From: Streptomyces venezuelae
GTDB lineage: Bacteria; Actinomycetota; Actinomycetes; Streptomycetales; Streptomycetaceae
NCBI RefSeq assembly: GCF_008642275.1
Contig: NZ_CP029189.1
Span: 186,001-250,000 of the forward strand
DNA: 64,000 nt
Reading direction: 5' to 3'
The position numbers and the translations under genes are program-made. This document shows, one piece after another, positions 26,370 to 38,404 of this stretch (the stretch's first letter is position 1; the number at the start of each line of letters is the position of its first letter). The notes under the pieces were generated by a model that was not told the origin of the DNA, did no database searches, and saw nothing but the letters and a program-made list of their open reading frames with translations.

Positions 26370-26638
26370 CCGGGGCCGGGAGCGAAACGGCCCGGTGGCG
26401 GGCAGCCGCACCGCCACCGGGCTGCACCCGTCCGGGCGGAGCCGGCGCTACGACCCGTTCGGACGTCCGTTCCGGCCCGTGACCGGGGCGCCGGATCCGG
26501 CCTCGTGCCGCAGTCCGTCCCCGTACCCGGCTCCGACGGCCCGAAATGGTCCCCGCGCGGTGGCTTGACCGATGTACCTGCGGCAACGTAACTTCGAGCG
26601 GACCGGACCGTGAACTGAATGGAAGGAGGCGGAGTCGG

Positions 26639-26716
26639 ATGTCGATCATCTCCGAACTGCACCGCCCCGCCCATCAGGTCGCCTGGACTCCCGGTCTTGT
26701 AGCACACGGCTGCTGA
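26639..26716 (+). CDS. Possible 25-residue leader peptide upstream of xdhA
   Basis: ATG 26639 is preceded by AAGGAGG with nine-base spacing, one of the best ribosome-binding sites in the window. The peptide starts MSIISELHRPAHQ, contains one Trp and two Pro, and ends in Cys before TGA 26714-26716. It ends 190 bp before xdhA. It may be a regulatory upstream frame or a small protein. Confidence 0.45.
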   Translation: MSIISELHRPAHQVAWTPGLVAHGC

Positions 26717-26905
26717 ACAGCCTTCTTCTCCGGAGTGCCCGTCTCTGTGGCCCCGGCATCTTTCGATTTCTCACACCGCCTGCGGCACGTCGTCGCGTGC
26801 CGAGTCGCGCTCCGGATTCTTCCGGGCTGCGCCAGCGAAATAGAAAGCCCCTGAAATGGCTACTAGCATAATCAGCTCAACCATGCACCGAATCGAGGAT
26901 GTGCC

Positions 26906-30781
<3,876 letters not shown>

Positions 30782-30789
<8 letters not shown>

Positions 30790-31777
30790 CATGACGTGGA
30801 TCGCCGCGGTCACGCGGTTGCGAGCCCGCCGGGAACCCGGTGTGCTCGTGACCGTCGCGACCGTGCGCGGCCATGCGCCCCGTGGGGCCGGCGCCAAACT
30901 CGTCGTGGGACAGACCGAGACCTGGGGGTCCATCGGCGGCGGCAACATCGAGGCCGTCGCCATCGACCGGGCCCGCCAGCTGAACGTCGAGCCCGATCCG
31001 GAACCGGAACTGATGGAGTTCGCCCTCAACGACAAGGTCGTCGGGCCCCACGGTGTGCAGTGCTGCGGTGGCGCCGTCAGCCTGCTCCTCGAACCGCTGC
31101 CGGTGGTCCAGGCGGTGGCCGTCTTCGGTGTCGGGCACGTCGGACTGGAGCTGGCCCGCATCCTGGCCCGGCACAACATCGATCTGCACCTGATCGACAC
31201 CCGCTCCGACATGCTCACCGACGAGCGGCTCGGCGTGCTCTCGGATGCGGTGGCGCAGGTCCACGTGCACCACACGCCGCTGCTTCCGGAGGAGGTGCTC
31301 ACGGAGCTGCCGCCCGGCGCCCACGTCCTGATCATGACCCATGATCACGCCGAGGACGCCGCGCTGTGCGACGCCGCCCTGCGGACCCCTGGTCTCGGCT
31401 CGATCGGACTGATCGGCTCGGCCGCCAAGTGGGTGCGGTTCCGCAAGCGTCTGGCCACCGAGGGCGGCCACGACGAGGCCACCATCGACCGGATCAAGAC
31501 TCCGATCGGGATGACCGAGATCACCGGCAAGGAGCCGGCCACGATCGCGGTGAGCGTTGCGGCGGACCTGCTCCGTACCTTCGAGCAGGACCGTCCCGCG
31601 GCGGTTGCGGACACGGCCGCCGGGATCGCCCGGGCCCCCAAGGCCCCGGAGGTCCCGGAGGCCCCGGCGGCGCCCATGGCTCCTGAGGTGCCCAAGGTGT
31701 CCAGGGCACCCGAGGTCCCGAGGGCCCAGGTCGTCCGCGAGGTCCCCGGGGTCCGCGTCCGCTCCGGTATCCGCTGA
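30782..31777 (+). CDS. xdhC: XdhC, molybdenum cofactor insertion/sulfuration factor
   Basis: 331 residues. The N-terminal XdhC/CoxI domain contains RGHAPRGAGAKLVV and VQCCGGAVSL, where the Cys pair is conserved. The Rossmann-like XdhC_C domain has VFGVGHVGLELA and LIGSAAKWVRFRKRL. It binds sulfurated molybdenum cofactor and delivers it to XdhB. The last 50 residues are an unusual Pro/Ala/Glu repeat (APEVPEAPAAP-like), likely disordered. ATG 30782 overlaps the end of xdhB. Confidence 0.95.
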
Positions 31778-31785
31778 GGCACGCT

Positions 31786-31822
31786 TCTTCCGGATCATGC
31801 CCGCCCGGCAGGATCCGGAAGA
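31786..31822 (+). terminator. Terminator after xdhC
   Basis: TCTTCCGGATC (31786-31796) pairs perfectly with GATCCGGAAGA (31812-31822) across a 15-base loop, nine bases after the xdhC stop. Confidence 0.75.
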
Positions 31823-31874
31823 GACGGCCTTGGCCGGGCGGACCACCCGCTCGACGCGGTGGACATCGCTCCGT

Positions 31875-31915
31875 TTACCGGTCACCAGTACCGGTACCGG
31901 TTATCGGTACCGGTC
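31875..31915. repeat. Cluster of ACCGGT palindromes
   Basis: Within 41 bp the hexamer ACCGGT or its near form occurs four times (TACCGGT-CACCAG-TACCGGTACCGGT-TATC-GGTACCGGT). It lies between the xdhC terminator and the convergent secreted-protein gene. It could fold into alternative hairpins as a bidirectional terminator, or bind a regulator. Confidence 0.6.
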
Positions 31916-31948
31916 TGAGCGACGGCCGGCCACGGCGCCCGTGCGAGG

Positions 31949-32314
31949 TCAGGAGGTGCGCTTCAGCGTCCAGGTGTTGGGGTTGAAGCTGGGGACGGCC
32001 GAGTAGCGACAGCCGCTGGAGTAGTAGGTGCTGGTGATGGTCCAGCCGGCGGGCGGCCACGTGGACGCGCAGGCGTTGACCTGGGTGCCCACCGGATAGC
32101 CTCTGAGGTCCTTGATCTGCTTGGTGTTCGGCGTGAAGCCGGAACCGCACCCGCCGCTGTTCCACCACTGGGCGTCGACCCAGCCGTCCGGGGTGAGCGT
32201 GCTGGAGCACATGGTGAGCGTGTCGCCGGGGGCCGCCGAGGCGGGGCTCGCGGCGACGGCGAGAGCGGTGACGGCCATGGTGGCCAGAGCGACGGCGTGA
32301 CGGATGCGGATCAC
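31949..32314 (-). CDS. Small secreted Cys-containing protein
   Basis: 121 residues from GTG 32314 with AGGAAGGA upstream. A Sec signal peptide (AVALATMAVTALAVAASPASA) is cleaved after ASA. The mature part holds four Cys and many Trp, Gly, Ser and Thr. The two halves show related units (WVDAQWWNSGGCGSGFTPNT and WTITSTYYSSGCRYSAVPSF), suggesting an internal duplication and two disulfides. No family is recognised; it may be a wall- or polymer-binding protein. Confidence 0.82.
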   Translation of the reverse strand: MIRIRHAVALATMAVTALAVAASPASAAPGDTLTMCSSTLTPDGWVDAQWWNSGGCGSGFTPNTKQIKDLRGYPVGTQVNACASTWPPAGWTITSTYYSSGCRYSAVPSFNPNTWTLKRTS

Positions 32315-32487
32315 GGGACGTTCCTTCCTGTGCGCGCCCGGGTCACCGCCGACCGTCGGCGGGCCATTTCAGGCGTCGCGTCATTGCTATCCGACCGGTT
32401 CGGGCTGCAGAAAGTCACCTTTTGGGCATGATTCCGCGGTGATTTAGAGCCGCCGCCCACGCAGTCACCTGCTTCGAAGCAGCACCG

Positions 32488-33321
32488 TCAGCCGATCGGC
32501 TGCCGCATCTCCGCACGCACCTGCAGGGTCGTCCGGGCGGTCTTGTCCAAGTCGACGGAACCGGGCTGCTGCCGCGCGGTCTCCTCGCTGACGAACCCGA
32601 CCGTGGCACCGGTGTTCGCGTCGGCCCAGGCGCACATCGGGAAGGAACTCTCGGCCCCGCCCCGCCGCAGCGTCAGGACCTGGCAGGACAGCGTGACGTC
32701 GGAGCCGGCCGGAGTGACGTCCCGCGCGGCGACCGCCAGGGTCGCGCCCTCGGATTCGGCGGCACCGCTCAGCATCTTCCTGCGGGCGTCGGCCGGGTCC
32801 TTGAACTGGCCGTACATCCCTGAAACGGCCAGGGCTCCCGCCTCCTTGGGCGACTCGGAGACGTACTGACCGACGACCGGCTCCGGATTGCGGACCTTCG
32901 AGTCGGAGGTGCCCTTCAGCGCTTCCTTGCCCTCGGTGGCCGAAAGGTCCTGCGTCAGCTCGTACTTGCCCTCGACCAGGGTCTTGGGGACGATCAGCCG
33001 GTACTGGGCTTCGGGGAAGCCGGATCCGCTCACCGCCCTCGTGCCGACCGACACGATCGCGCCGAGCACCAGCACCGCTCCGGCGGCGATCCCGATCACC
33101 ATGCCGATCCGGTTCTTGCGCGGCTGCGTCGCCGTCGGGAACTGTCCCCACGCCCCTTGGCCGGGGTACGGCTGCGGCGGACCGGGCTGTCCCGGGTACG
33201 GCTGCCCCGGGTACGGCTGCTGGTGCGCGTGCTGGGCGGCGTACGGCTGTCCGCCGTGCGGATGCGGGGGCTGCGGGGGTCCGTACGGGCCGGGGGGTTG
33301 CTGGGGCGGCGGCATGCTCAT
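32488..33321 (-). CDS. Single-pass membrane protein with Pro/Gly-rich cytoplasmic tail
   Basis: 277 residues from ATG 33321 (TTG 33327 is also possible). The first 70 residues are Pro/Gln/Tyr/Gly/His-rich with PYPGQ repeats. A single membrane helix (GMVIGIAAGAVLVLGAIVSV) follows, then an extracellular domain of about 185 residues with two Cys. This architecture is common in Streptomyces lipoprotein-like or sensor proteins of unknown role. No enzymatic motif was seen. Confidence 0.83.
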   Translation of the reverse strand: MSMPPPQQPPGPYGPPQPPHPHGGQPYAAQHAHQQPYPGQPYPGQPGPPQPYPGQGAWGQFPTATQPRKNRIGMVIGIAAGAVLVLGAIVSVGTRAVSGSGFPEAQYRLIVPKTLVEGKYELTQDLSATEGKEALKGTSDSKVRNPEPVVGQYVSESPKEAGALAVSGMYGQFKDPADARRKMLSGAAESEGATLAVAARDVTPAGSDVTLSCQVLTLRRGGAESSFPMCAWADANTGATVGFVSEETARQQPGSVDLDKTARTTLQVRAEMRQPIG

Positions 33322-33462
33322 GCTCAAACGTTACGTCAGCCCCGCACGGCGCATGATTCCGGCCGTCCTCGGTCGCGGGCACCGTCCTCGAACTCCGTTC
33401 CCCCTGGGCCGGGTGGACGCGTGATCTGGGCCGGAACCCGCCCAGGAAAGTAGGATCAAGGA

Positions 33463-33999
33463 ATGTCTGACACGACCGAAACTACGCCCGGCTGGCTGAG
33501 CAGCGACGAGCTGGAAATGGCCCGGGCCCAGATGCCGATCCTCTACGTCGAGGCCGTCCCCGTACGCGTGGACGACACCGGCGAAGTCACCACCATCGGA
33601 CTGCTCCTGCGGATCGACACGGACGGGGCGATGAGCCGGACCCTGGTGTCCGGCCGTGTCATGCACCACGAGCGGATCCGCGACGCGCTGCTCCGCCACC
33701 TGGAGAAGGACCTGGGCCCCGTGGCCCTGCCCCGCATTCCCGCTTCCCTCCAGCCCTTCACGGTCGCCGAGTACTTCCCCACGCTGGGCGTCACCCCCTA
33801 CCACGACCCTCGCCAGCACGCGGTGTCCCTCGCCTACATCGTGCCGGTCACGGGTGACTGCCGGCCCCGTCAGGACGCCCTGGACCTGGTCTGGTTCAGC
33901 CCGCAGGAAGCCCTCTCGGCAGCCGTGCAGGGCGAGATGCCGGGCGGTCACGCGGCGCTGCTGAAGCAGGCGCTCGCGCATGTGGGGTACACGTACTGA
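33463..33999 (+). CDS. NUDIX-like protein (DUF4916 type)
   Basis: 178 residues. The fold pattern resembles the NUDIX-related DUF4916 proteins of actinobacteria: WLSSDELEMARAQMPILYVEAVPVR at the start (described in parts), GLLLRI, SGRVMHHERIRDALLRHLEKDLG, then HAVSLAYIVPVTGDC. The canonical GX5EX7REUXEEXGU box is degenerate, since HHERIRDALLRHLEKDLG keeps only part of it, so hydrolase activity is uncertain. ATG 33463 diverges from the Pro/Gly-rich membrane protein. Confidence 0.82.
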   Translation: MSDTTETTPGWLSSDELEMARAQMPILYVEAVPVRVDDTGEVTTIGLLLRIDTDGAMSRTLVSGRVMHHERIRDALLRHLEKDLGPVALPRIPASLQPFTVAEYFPTLGVTPYHDPRQHAVSLAYIVPVTGDCRPRQDALDLVWFSPQEALSAAVQGEMPGGHAALLKQALAHVGYTY

Positions 34000-34144
34000 A
34001 GTCGCCGCGCCCACCGCGCGACGTACCGCGCCCGATTCCGGTCGCTGCCGGCAGCGGCAGCGACCGGACCGAGCCGAACCGAACCGGCCTGGGCACAAGG
34101 GCGGGTCCCGTCCTGCACTGCCCCGGTTGCGGCGGGCCCGCCCG

Positions 34145-34717
34145 CTACGGGGCCGGCGTCGGGGTGAACTGCGTGAGGACCAGCAGGGTGTCGACGAGGT
34201 CCTCGGCAGGCGCGCCCGTCGCCAGGCGGCGCAGCTGCTGGCCGAACACCATGGCCACGGCCACCCCCGCCAGGCGTTCGGGGTCCGGGACGCCGAGCCG
34301 GGTCAGGATCCGGGTGGCCAGCAGGTCGTAGGCGGCGAAGCACTCGGCCGCCGCGGCGCGCAGCCGTTCGTCCCGGCCCGCCTGGACGTACAGCTCGAAC
34401 GGCGCGATGTGCCGGCTGTCGAAGGCGTTGCCGCCCGCCACCTGGGCCACCACCTCGGCCGCCTGCCCGATGTCGAACGCCTCGTCGGCGCATTCGTCGG
34501 CGAGCGCCGTGAAGTGCCGGGTCTCCTCGGCCACGAAGTGCAGCAGGCTCTCGCGCAGCAGTTCGTGCTGGGTCGCGAAGTGGTAGGTGACGGAGCCGAG
34601 GGAGACTCCGGCCTCCTTGGCGATCCGCCGGTTGGTGACGGCGGCGATGCCGTCCTGCCCGATGATCCGCAGTACGGCGTCGATGATGCTCTGGCGGGTG
34701 TCGGATGCATGGGACAT
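34145..34717 (-). CDS. TetR family transcriptional regulator
   Basis: 190 residues from ATG 34717. The N-terminal HTH (residues about 5-55) reads RQSIIDAVLRIIGQDGIAAVTNRRIAKEAGVSLGSVTYHF in pieces typical of TetR. The rest is the helical ligand-binding domain. It is divergent from the SDR gene. A perfect 22-bp palindrome lies between them, about 95 bp from the TetR start and 32 bp from the SDR start, so it probably represses the SDR gene and possibly itself. Confidence 0.92.
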   Translation of the reverse strand: MSHASDTRQSIIDAVLRIIGQDGIAAVTNRRIAKEAGVSLGSVTYHFATQHELLRESLLHFVAEETRHFTALADECADEAFDIGQAAEVVAQVAGGNAFDSRHIAPFELYVQAGRDERLRAAAAECFAAYDLLATRILTRLGVPDPERLAGVAVAMVFGQQLRRLATGAPAEDLVDTLLVLTQFTPTPAP

Positions 34718-34810
34718 GGCGTAATTCTGCCCCACCGGCCGACTCGACCGGCCAGTCGGGGCAGCCGAGTTGGGGACGATGAGGTGTGGACAAGGAGCGG
34801 AGCCGTCCAT

Positions 34811-34832
34811 ACTGTTCGTTCGAACGAACAGT
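34811..34832. promoter_or_regulatory. Perfect 22-bp palindrome, TetR operator
   Basis: The half-site ACTGTTCGTTC is followed directly by its exact reverse complement. It lies between the divergent TetR and SDR genes, 32 bases before the SDR start. Symmetry and position are typical for a TetR dimer pair. Confidence 0.85.
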
Positions 34833-34863
34833 TGAGGGTTCTGCCAGCCGCACGGGAGTGGTC

Positions 34864-35655
34864 GTGGACATATCCGGATCGAACGTTCTGCTCACCGGTG
34901 CCACCGGAGGCATCGGCGCCGCCCTGTCCGCGCGCCTGACCGCGCAGGGGGCCCGGCTCACGGTCACCGGGCGGCGTGAGGAGGCGCTCAAGGCCACCGC
35001 CGACGCCTGCGGCGCACGTACCGTGGTCGCCGATCTGGCCGTACGGTCCGACGTCGTGCACCTCGCCGAAAGCTGTGCGGACGCGGACATCCTCGTCGCG
35101 AACGCCGCCCTGCCCGCCAGCGGCGACCTGCTGGACTACACCGAGGACCAGATCGACCGCGCCCTCGACGTCAACCTCCGTGCACCCGTCCTGCTCTCCC
35201 GGCTCTTCGCGGAGCACATGGCGGGCCGAGGTCGCGGTCACATCGTGCTGGTGGGCTCCCTCTCCGGCAAGGCGGCCACCAAGTCGACCTCCCTGTACAA
35301 CGCGACGAAGTTCGGGCTGCGCGGCTTCGCGCTCGCGCTGCGCCAGGAACTCAGGGGTACGGGAGTGGGGGTGTCCCTGGTCCAGCCCGGCTTCGTCCGC
35401 GACGCCGGAATGTTCGCGGCCACCGGCGCCTCGACCCCGAACGGCATCAGGACCGTCACGCCCGGGCAGGTCGCCGACGGCGTCGTACGAGCCGTCCTCC
35501 GCGACCGGTGCGAGGTCAACGTCGCGCCGCTGGAGCTGCGGCTGCTGAGTGCCATCGCGGGGCAGTTCCCCGGGTTCGCCGAGCGGATCCAGGCCCGTAC
35601 GGACGTGGACGGGTCCGTACGACAGATCGTCGAGGCCCAGCGCTCGCACCGGTAG
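34864..35655 (+). CDS. Short-chain dehydrogenase/reductase
   Basis: 263 residues from GTG 34864. The cofactor motif TGATGGIG (residues about 13-20) and the catalytic Ser (VLVGSLSG) and Tyr-Lys (YNATK) are present, and the Asn of NAALPA is kept. It is an NAD(P)-dependent oxidoreductase of unknown substrate. A longer in-frame GTG at 34858 is possible. It is controlled probably by the divergent TetR gene. The next 140 bp hold only short repeats. Confidence 0.92.
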   Translation: MDISGSNVLLTGATGGIGAALSARLTAQGARLTVTGRREEALKATADACGARTVVADLAVRSDVVHLAESCADADILVANAALPASGDLLDYTEDQIDRALDVNLRAPVLLSRLFAEHMAGRGRGHIVLVGSLSGKAATKSTSLYNATKFGLRGFALALRQELRGTGVGVSLVQPGFVRDAGMFAATGASTPNGIRTVTPGQVADGVVRAVLRDRCEVNVAPLELRLLSAIAGQFPGFAERIQARTDVDGSVRQIVEAQRSHR

Positions 35656-35705
35656 CCGGGCGCCCCTCCCCCTGCAGCCTCTCCCCTCGCGCGCCCGCAC
35701 CCGCC

Positions 35706-35760
35706 GCACGTCAGCACGTCAGCACCTGCGCACGTCAGCACCTCCGCACCTCCGCACGCC
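35706..35760. repeat. Short tandem repeats CACGTCAG / CACCTCCG
   Basis: CACGTCAG occurs three times and CACCTCCG twice within 55 bp, between the SDR and PHP-protein genes. It is a low-complexity tract with no clear function. Confidence 0.7.
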
Positions 35761-35795
35761 TTCCACGCCACCCCACGTGAACGGAGAGCACGGCT

Positions 35796-38270
35796 GTGCC
35801 GAGTGAACACCTTCCGAGCGATGCGCCCGACGCCGACCCCGCACCCGGCTCCGGCCCGCGTGTGGAGCGGCGGTCCCTGCTCCGCTTAGGGGCCTTGCTG
35901 GCGGCGGGCGGAGCCTCCGCACTGGTGCCCGCGCCGATCGCGCACGCCGCGACGCGGGGGCAGGGCACCGACACGGTGACCACCACCTACCGCGGCCACT
36001 CCCCGTACGGCAACGACCAGTGGGCGTACGTCGCCTTCGACGTCCCCGCCGGGGTCCAGCGGATCTCCGTCGCGGCCACCCACGACGCCTCCGCCGGGAT
36101 CCTGGACCTCGGCATCTTCGGCCCGGCCGGTTTCCGCGGCTGGTCGGGCGGCGCACGGTCCGGTTTCACCCTGTCCGCCGCGGACGCCACCCCCGGCTAC
36201 GTGCCCGGCCCCGTCGAACCCGGGGCCTGGTCGGTCATCCTGGGGCCGATGGTCGGCAGTGCCGGCGGCATGGCCTGGCAGGTCGACGTGACCCTGCACC
36301 ACGGCGATCCGCTCCCCCGGACCCCCTACGACGTCCTGCCGGCCGCGGTGCCGGGGCGGGGGCCCGGCTGGTACCGGGGCGACCTGCACCTGCACAGCGT
36401 CCACTCCGACGGGCAGCGCACGGTGGAGCAGATCGTCGCGGCCGCCCGTCAGGAGGGGCTGCACTTCATCGCCACCTCCGACCACAACACCAGCTCCACC
36501 GGCGTGACCTGGCGCGGCAACGTCCCGACCGACCTGCTGGTCGTCAACGCCGAGGAGGTCACCACCCGCCACGGCCACTGGCTGGCCGTCGGCCTGCCGC
36601 AGGGAGAATGGGTGGACTGGCGCTACGGCCCGGCGGACCAGGGCGCGTTCGAGAACCAGGCCCGACGCGTGCACAGTCTGGGCGGACTCACCATCGCGGC
36701 GCATCCGCTCACTCCGGCGGCGGGATCCTTCTGGGAGTTCGGCCTCGACCGCGTGGACGCGCTGGAGGTGTGGAACGGGCCGTGGACCCTGGACGACGCG
36801 GCCAACATCGCCGCCTGGCACGTGATGCTCTGCCTCGGCAAACGGGTCGCCGCCGTCGGGAACAGCGACGCCCACAGCCCGGCGGACGCGGTGGGCCGCC
36901 CCCACAACGTCGTGTACGCCCCCGGTCTGTCGACGCCCGCGGTGCTGGACGCGCTCCGCCGGGGCCGGTCGTACGCCGTCGAATCCGCGGCCGTGACCCT
37001 GGACTTCACCGCGCGCGCCGGCGGTGCGGTCGCGGGCCCCGGTCAGGAACTGCCCCTGTCGTTCTTCGACGCCGTCGACGTGACCTTGAACGTGTCGGGT
37101 GCTCCGGACAGCATCGCCACTCTCTACACCGAGTGGGGCATCATGGCCGCCACCTGCATCGACGGCAGCGGCAAGGGGCAGCTGCGCTGGCGCGGCTGGG
37201 GGAAGGCGTCCCTGTTCGCCCGGGCCGAGGTCCGCCGGCCCAAGCCCGCCTCGACCACCTTGGACCAACTGGTCGCCATCACCAACCCCGTGTGGTTCTA
37301 CTCCGCCCAACTGCCCCCGTACGACGTCGAACGGCGGGTGCTCTTCCACACCGAGCGCCGCCCCGACGGATCGTGGAGCGGCATGCGTCCGCTGCCGGGT
37401 GCCGCCGGCGCCGCCTCGTTCGCCGGGGTGCAGTGCGCGGCGGCGGGCATGGCGGACGGCTCGGTCGTGGTGCTGGGCATCGCACCCGACAACGGCCTGT
37501 GGCTGACGGCCGTACGGGGTTCGGCCACGCCGCAGCCCTGGCAGCGCGTCACGGGGCCGGACGGCTCGGCCGGATTCACGGTGCGGGAGGCGGACATCGC
37601 GGCCTTTCCCGACGGCACCTGCCAGATCGTGGTGACGGCCATGGACGGCACCACCTTCCACCAGCAGCGCCGCGCCGACGGCGGGCTGCCCGGGTTCCGG
37701 GCGCTGCCCGGACTCACCGCGAAGAGCCGCTGGGGCGCGACGAAGGTGTCGATCGCCGCCATGCCCGACGGGTCGGCCCAGCTGCTCAGTTACGGCACGG
37801 ACGGTGCCATGTACCACTGTGTGCGCGGGCGGGACGGCGTGTGGACGGCCTGGGGGCGCCTGGCCGGCTGCGGCGGGGCCCCGACGTTCTCCGGTCCGGC
37901 CCTGGCGATCACCGGGATGCCCGACGGGTCCTCCCAGGTCCTCGCGATCGGGCTCGACGGAATGGTGTACCACCAGCTGAGGCGGCCGGACGGCTCGTGG
38001 ACCGGCTTCCGGCCCCCGCGGGGTGTCACGACGTCGACCATGGGGGCCAGCGCCATCGGCATCGCCGGGGCACCGGACGGCTCCGCCCACGTCGTGGCGG
38101 TCGGGCTCGACGGCCGGATCTGGCACGACGTCCGGAGGCCGGACGGCTCCTGGACGCCGTTCTCGCAGATACCCGGCCCGAACGGAAGGGACCCCTTCCC
38201 CGCCGGCCAGGTCCGCATCACCGCCCTGCGCGACGGCTCCGCACACGTGGCCGCGATCAGCGCCGGCTAG
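35796..38270 (+). CDS. Tat-exported PHP-domain metallophosphoesterase with beta-propeller
   Basis: 824 residues from GTG 35796. A twin-arginine signal (RRSLLRLGALLAAGG) precedes the cleavage site near AHA. Then come a beta domain, and a PHP domain (residues about 190-400) with metal ligands in DLHLHSVHSDG, TSDHN, AAHP and GNSDAH, as in CehA/McbA-type proteins. The C-terminal half has about seven similar blades (AAMPDGSAQLLSYGTDGAMY, AGAPDGSAHVVAVGLDGRIW), a carbohydrate- or surface-binding propeller. Residue 31 is encoded by TTA (35886-35888), so expression may require bldA. The substrate is unknown. A 15-bp hairpin follows. Confidence 0.88.
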   Translation: MPSEHLPSDAPDADPAPGSGPRVERRSLLRLGALLAAGGASALVPAPIAHAATRGQGTDTVTTTYRGHSPYGNDQWAYVAFDVPAGVQRISVAATHDASAGILDLGIFGPAGFRGWSGGARSGFTLSAADATPGYVPGPVEPGAWSVILGPMVGSAGGMAWQVDVTLHHGDPLPRTPYDVLPAAVPGRGPGWYRGDLHLHSVHSDGQRTVEQIVAAARQEGLHFIATSDHNTSSTGVTWRGNVPTDLLVVNAEEVTTRHGHWLAVGLPQGEWVDWRYGPADQGAFENQARRVHSLGGLTIAAHPLTPAAGSFWEFGLDRVDALEVWNGPWTLDDAANIAAWHVMLCLGKRVAAVGNSDAHSPADAVGRPHNVVYAPGLSTPAVLDALRRGRSYAVESAAVTLDFTARAGGAVAGPGQELPLSFFDAVDVTLNVSGAPDSIATLYTEWGIMAATCIDGSGKGQLRWRGWGKASLFARAEVRRPKPASTTLDQLVAITNPVWFYSAQLPPYDVERRVLFHTERRPDGSWSGMRPLPGAAGAASFAGVQCAAAGMADGSVVVLGIAPDNGLWLTAVRGSATPQPWQRVTGPDGSAGFTVREADIAAFPDGTCQIVVTAMDGTTFHQQRRADGGLPGFRALPGLTAKSRWGATKVSIAAMPDGSAQLLSYGTDGAMYHCVRGRDGVWTAWGRLAGCGGAPTFSGPALAITGMPDGSSQVLAIGLDGMVYHQLRRPDGSWTGFRPPRGVTTSTMGASAIGIAGAPDGSAHVVAVGLDGRIWHDVRRPDGSWTPFSQIPGPNGRDPFPAGQVRITALRDGSAHVAAISAG

Positions 38271-38305
38271 ACGCCGCCGCCTGGCGCGTCGGTACGGTGC
38301 CCGTG

Positions 38306-38342
38306 CCCGTGCCCGGTGGAGCGAAGGTCCACCGGGCACGGG
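38306..38342. terminator. Very strong 15-bp hairpin terminator
   Basis: CCCGTGCCCGGTGGA (38306-38320) pairs perfectly with TCCACCGGGCACGGG (38328-38342) across seven bases. It lies between two convergent genes and may serve both. Confidence 0.88.
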
Positions 38343-38404
38343 ACACCAGACCGCACCGTTTGCACGCCCCGCCCGCCTGCTCGCCCCGTCCGCAGGCCGC
38401 GTCG

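Larger units (their letters stand above)
26317..26905. other. Leader region of the xdh operon
   Basis: About 590 bp. It begins with a hairpin terminator, includes a 25-codon frame with a strong ribosome-binding site at 26639-26716, and ends with an AT-rich patch (GGCTACTAGCATAATCAG, about 26857-26874) that may hold the xdhA promoter -10 region. Confidence 0.55.

Noticed and set aside
32488..33321. Second transmembrane protein kinase
   Set aside because: The Pro/Gly-rich tail and membrane helix resemble kinase C-termini, but no kinase motif is present.
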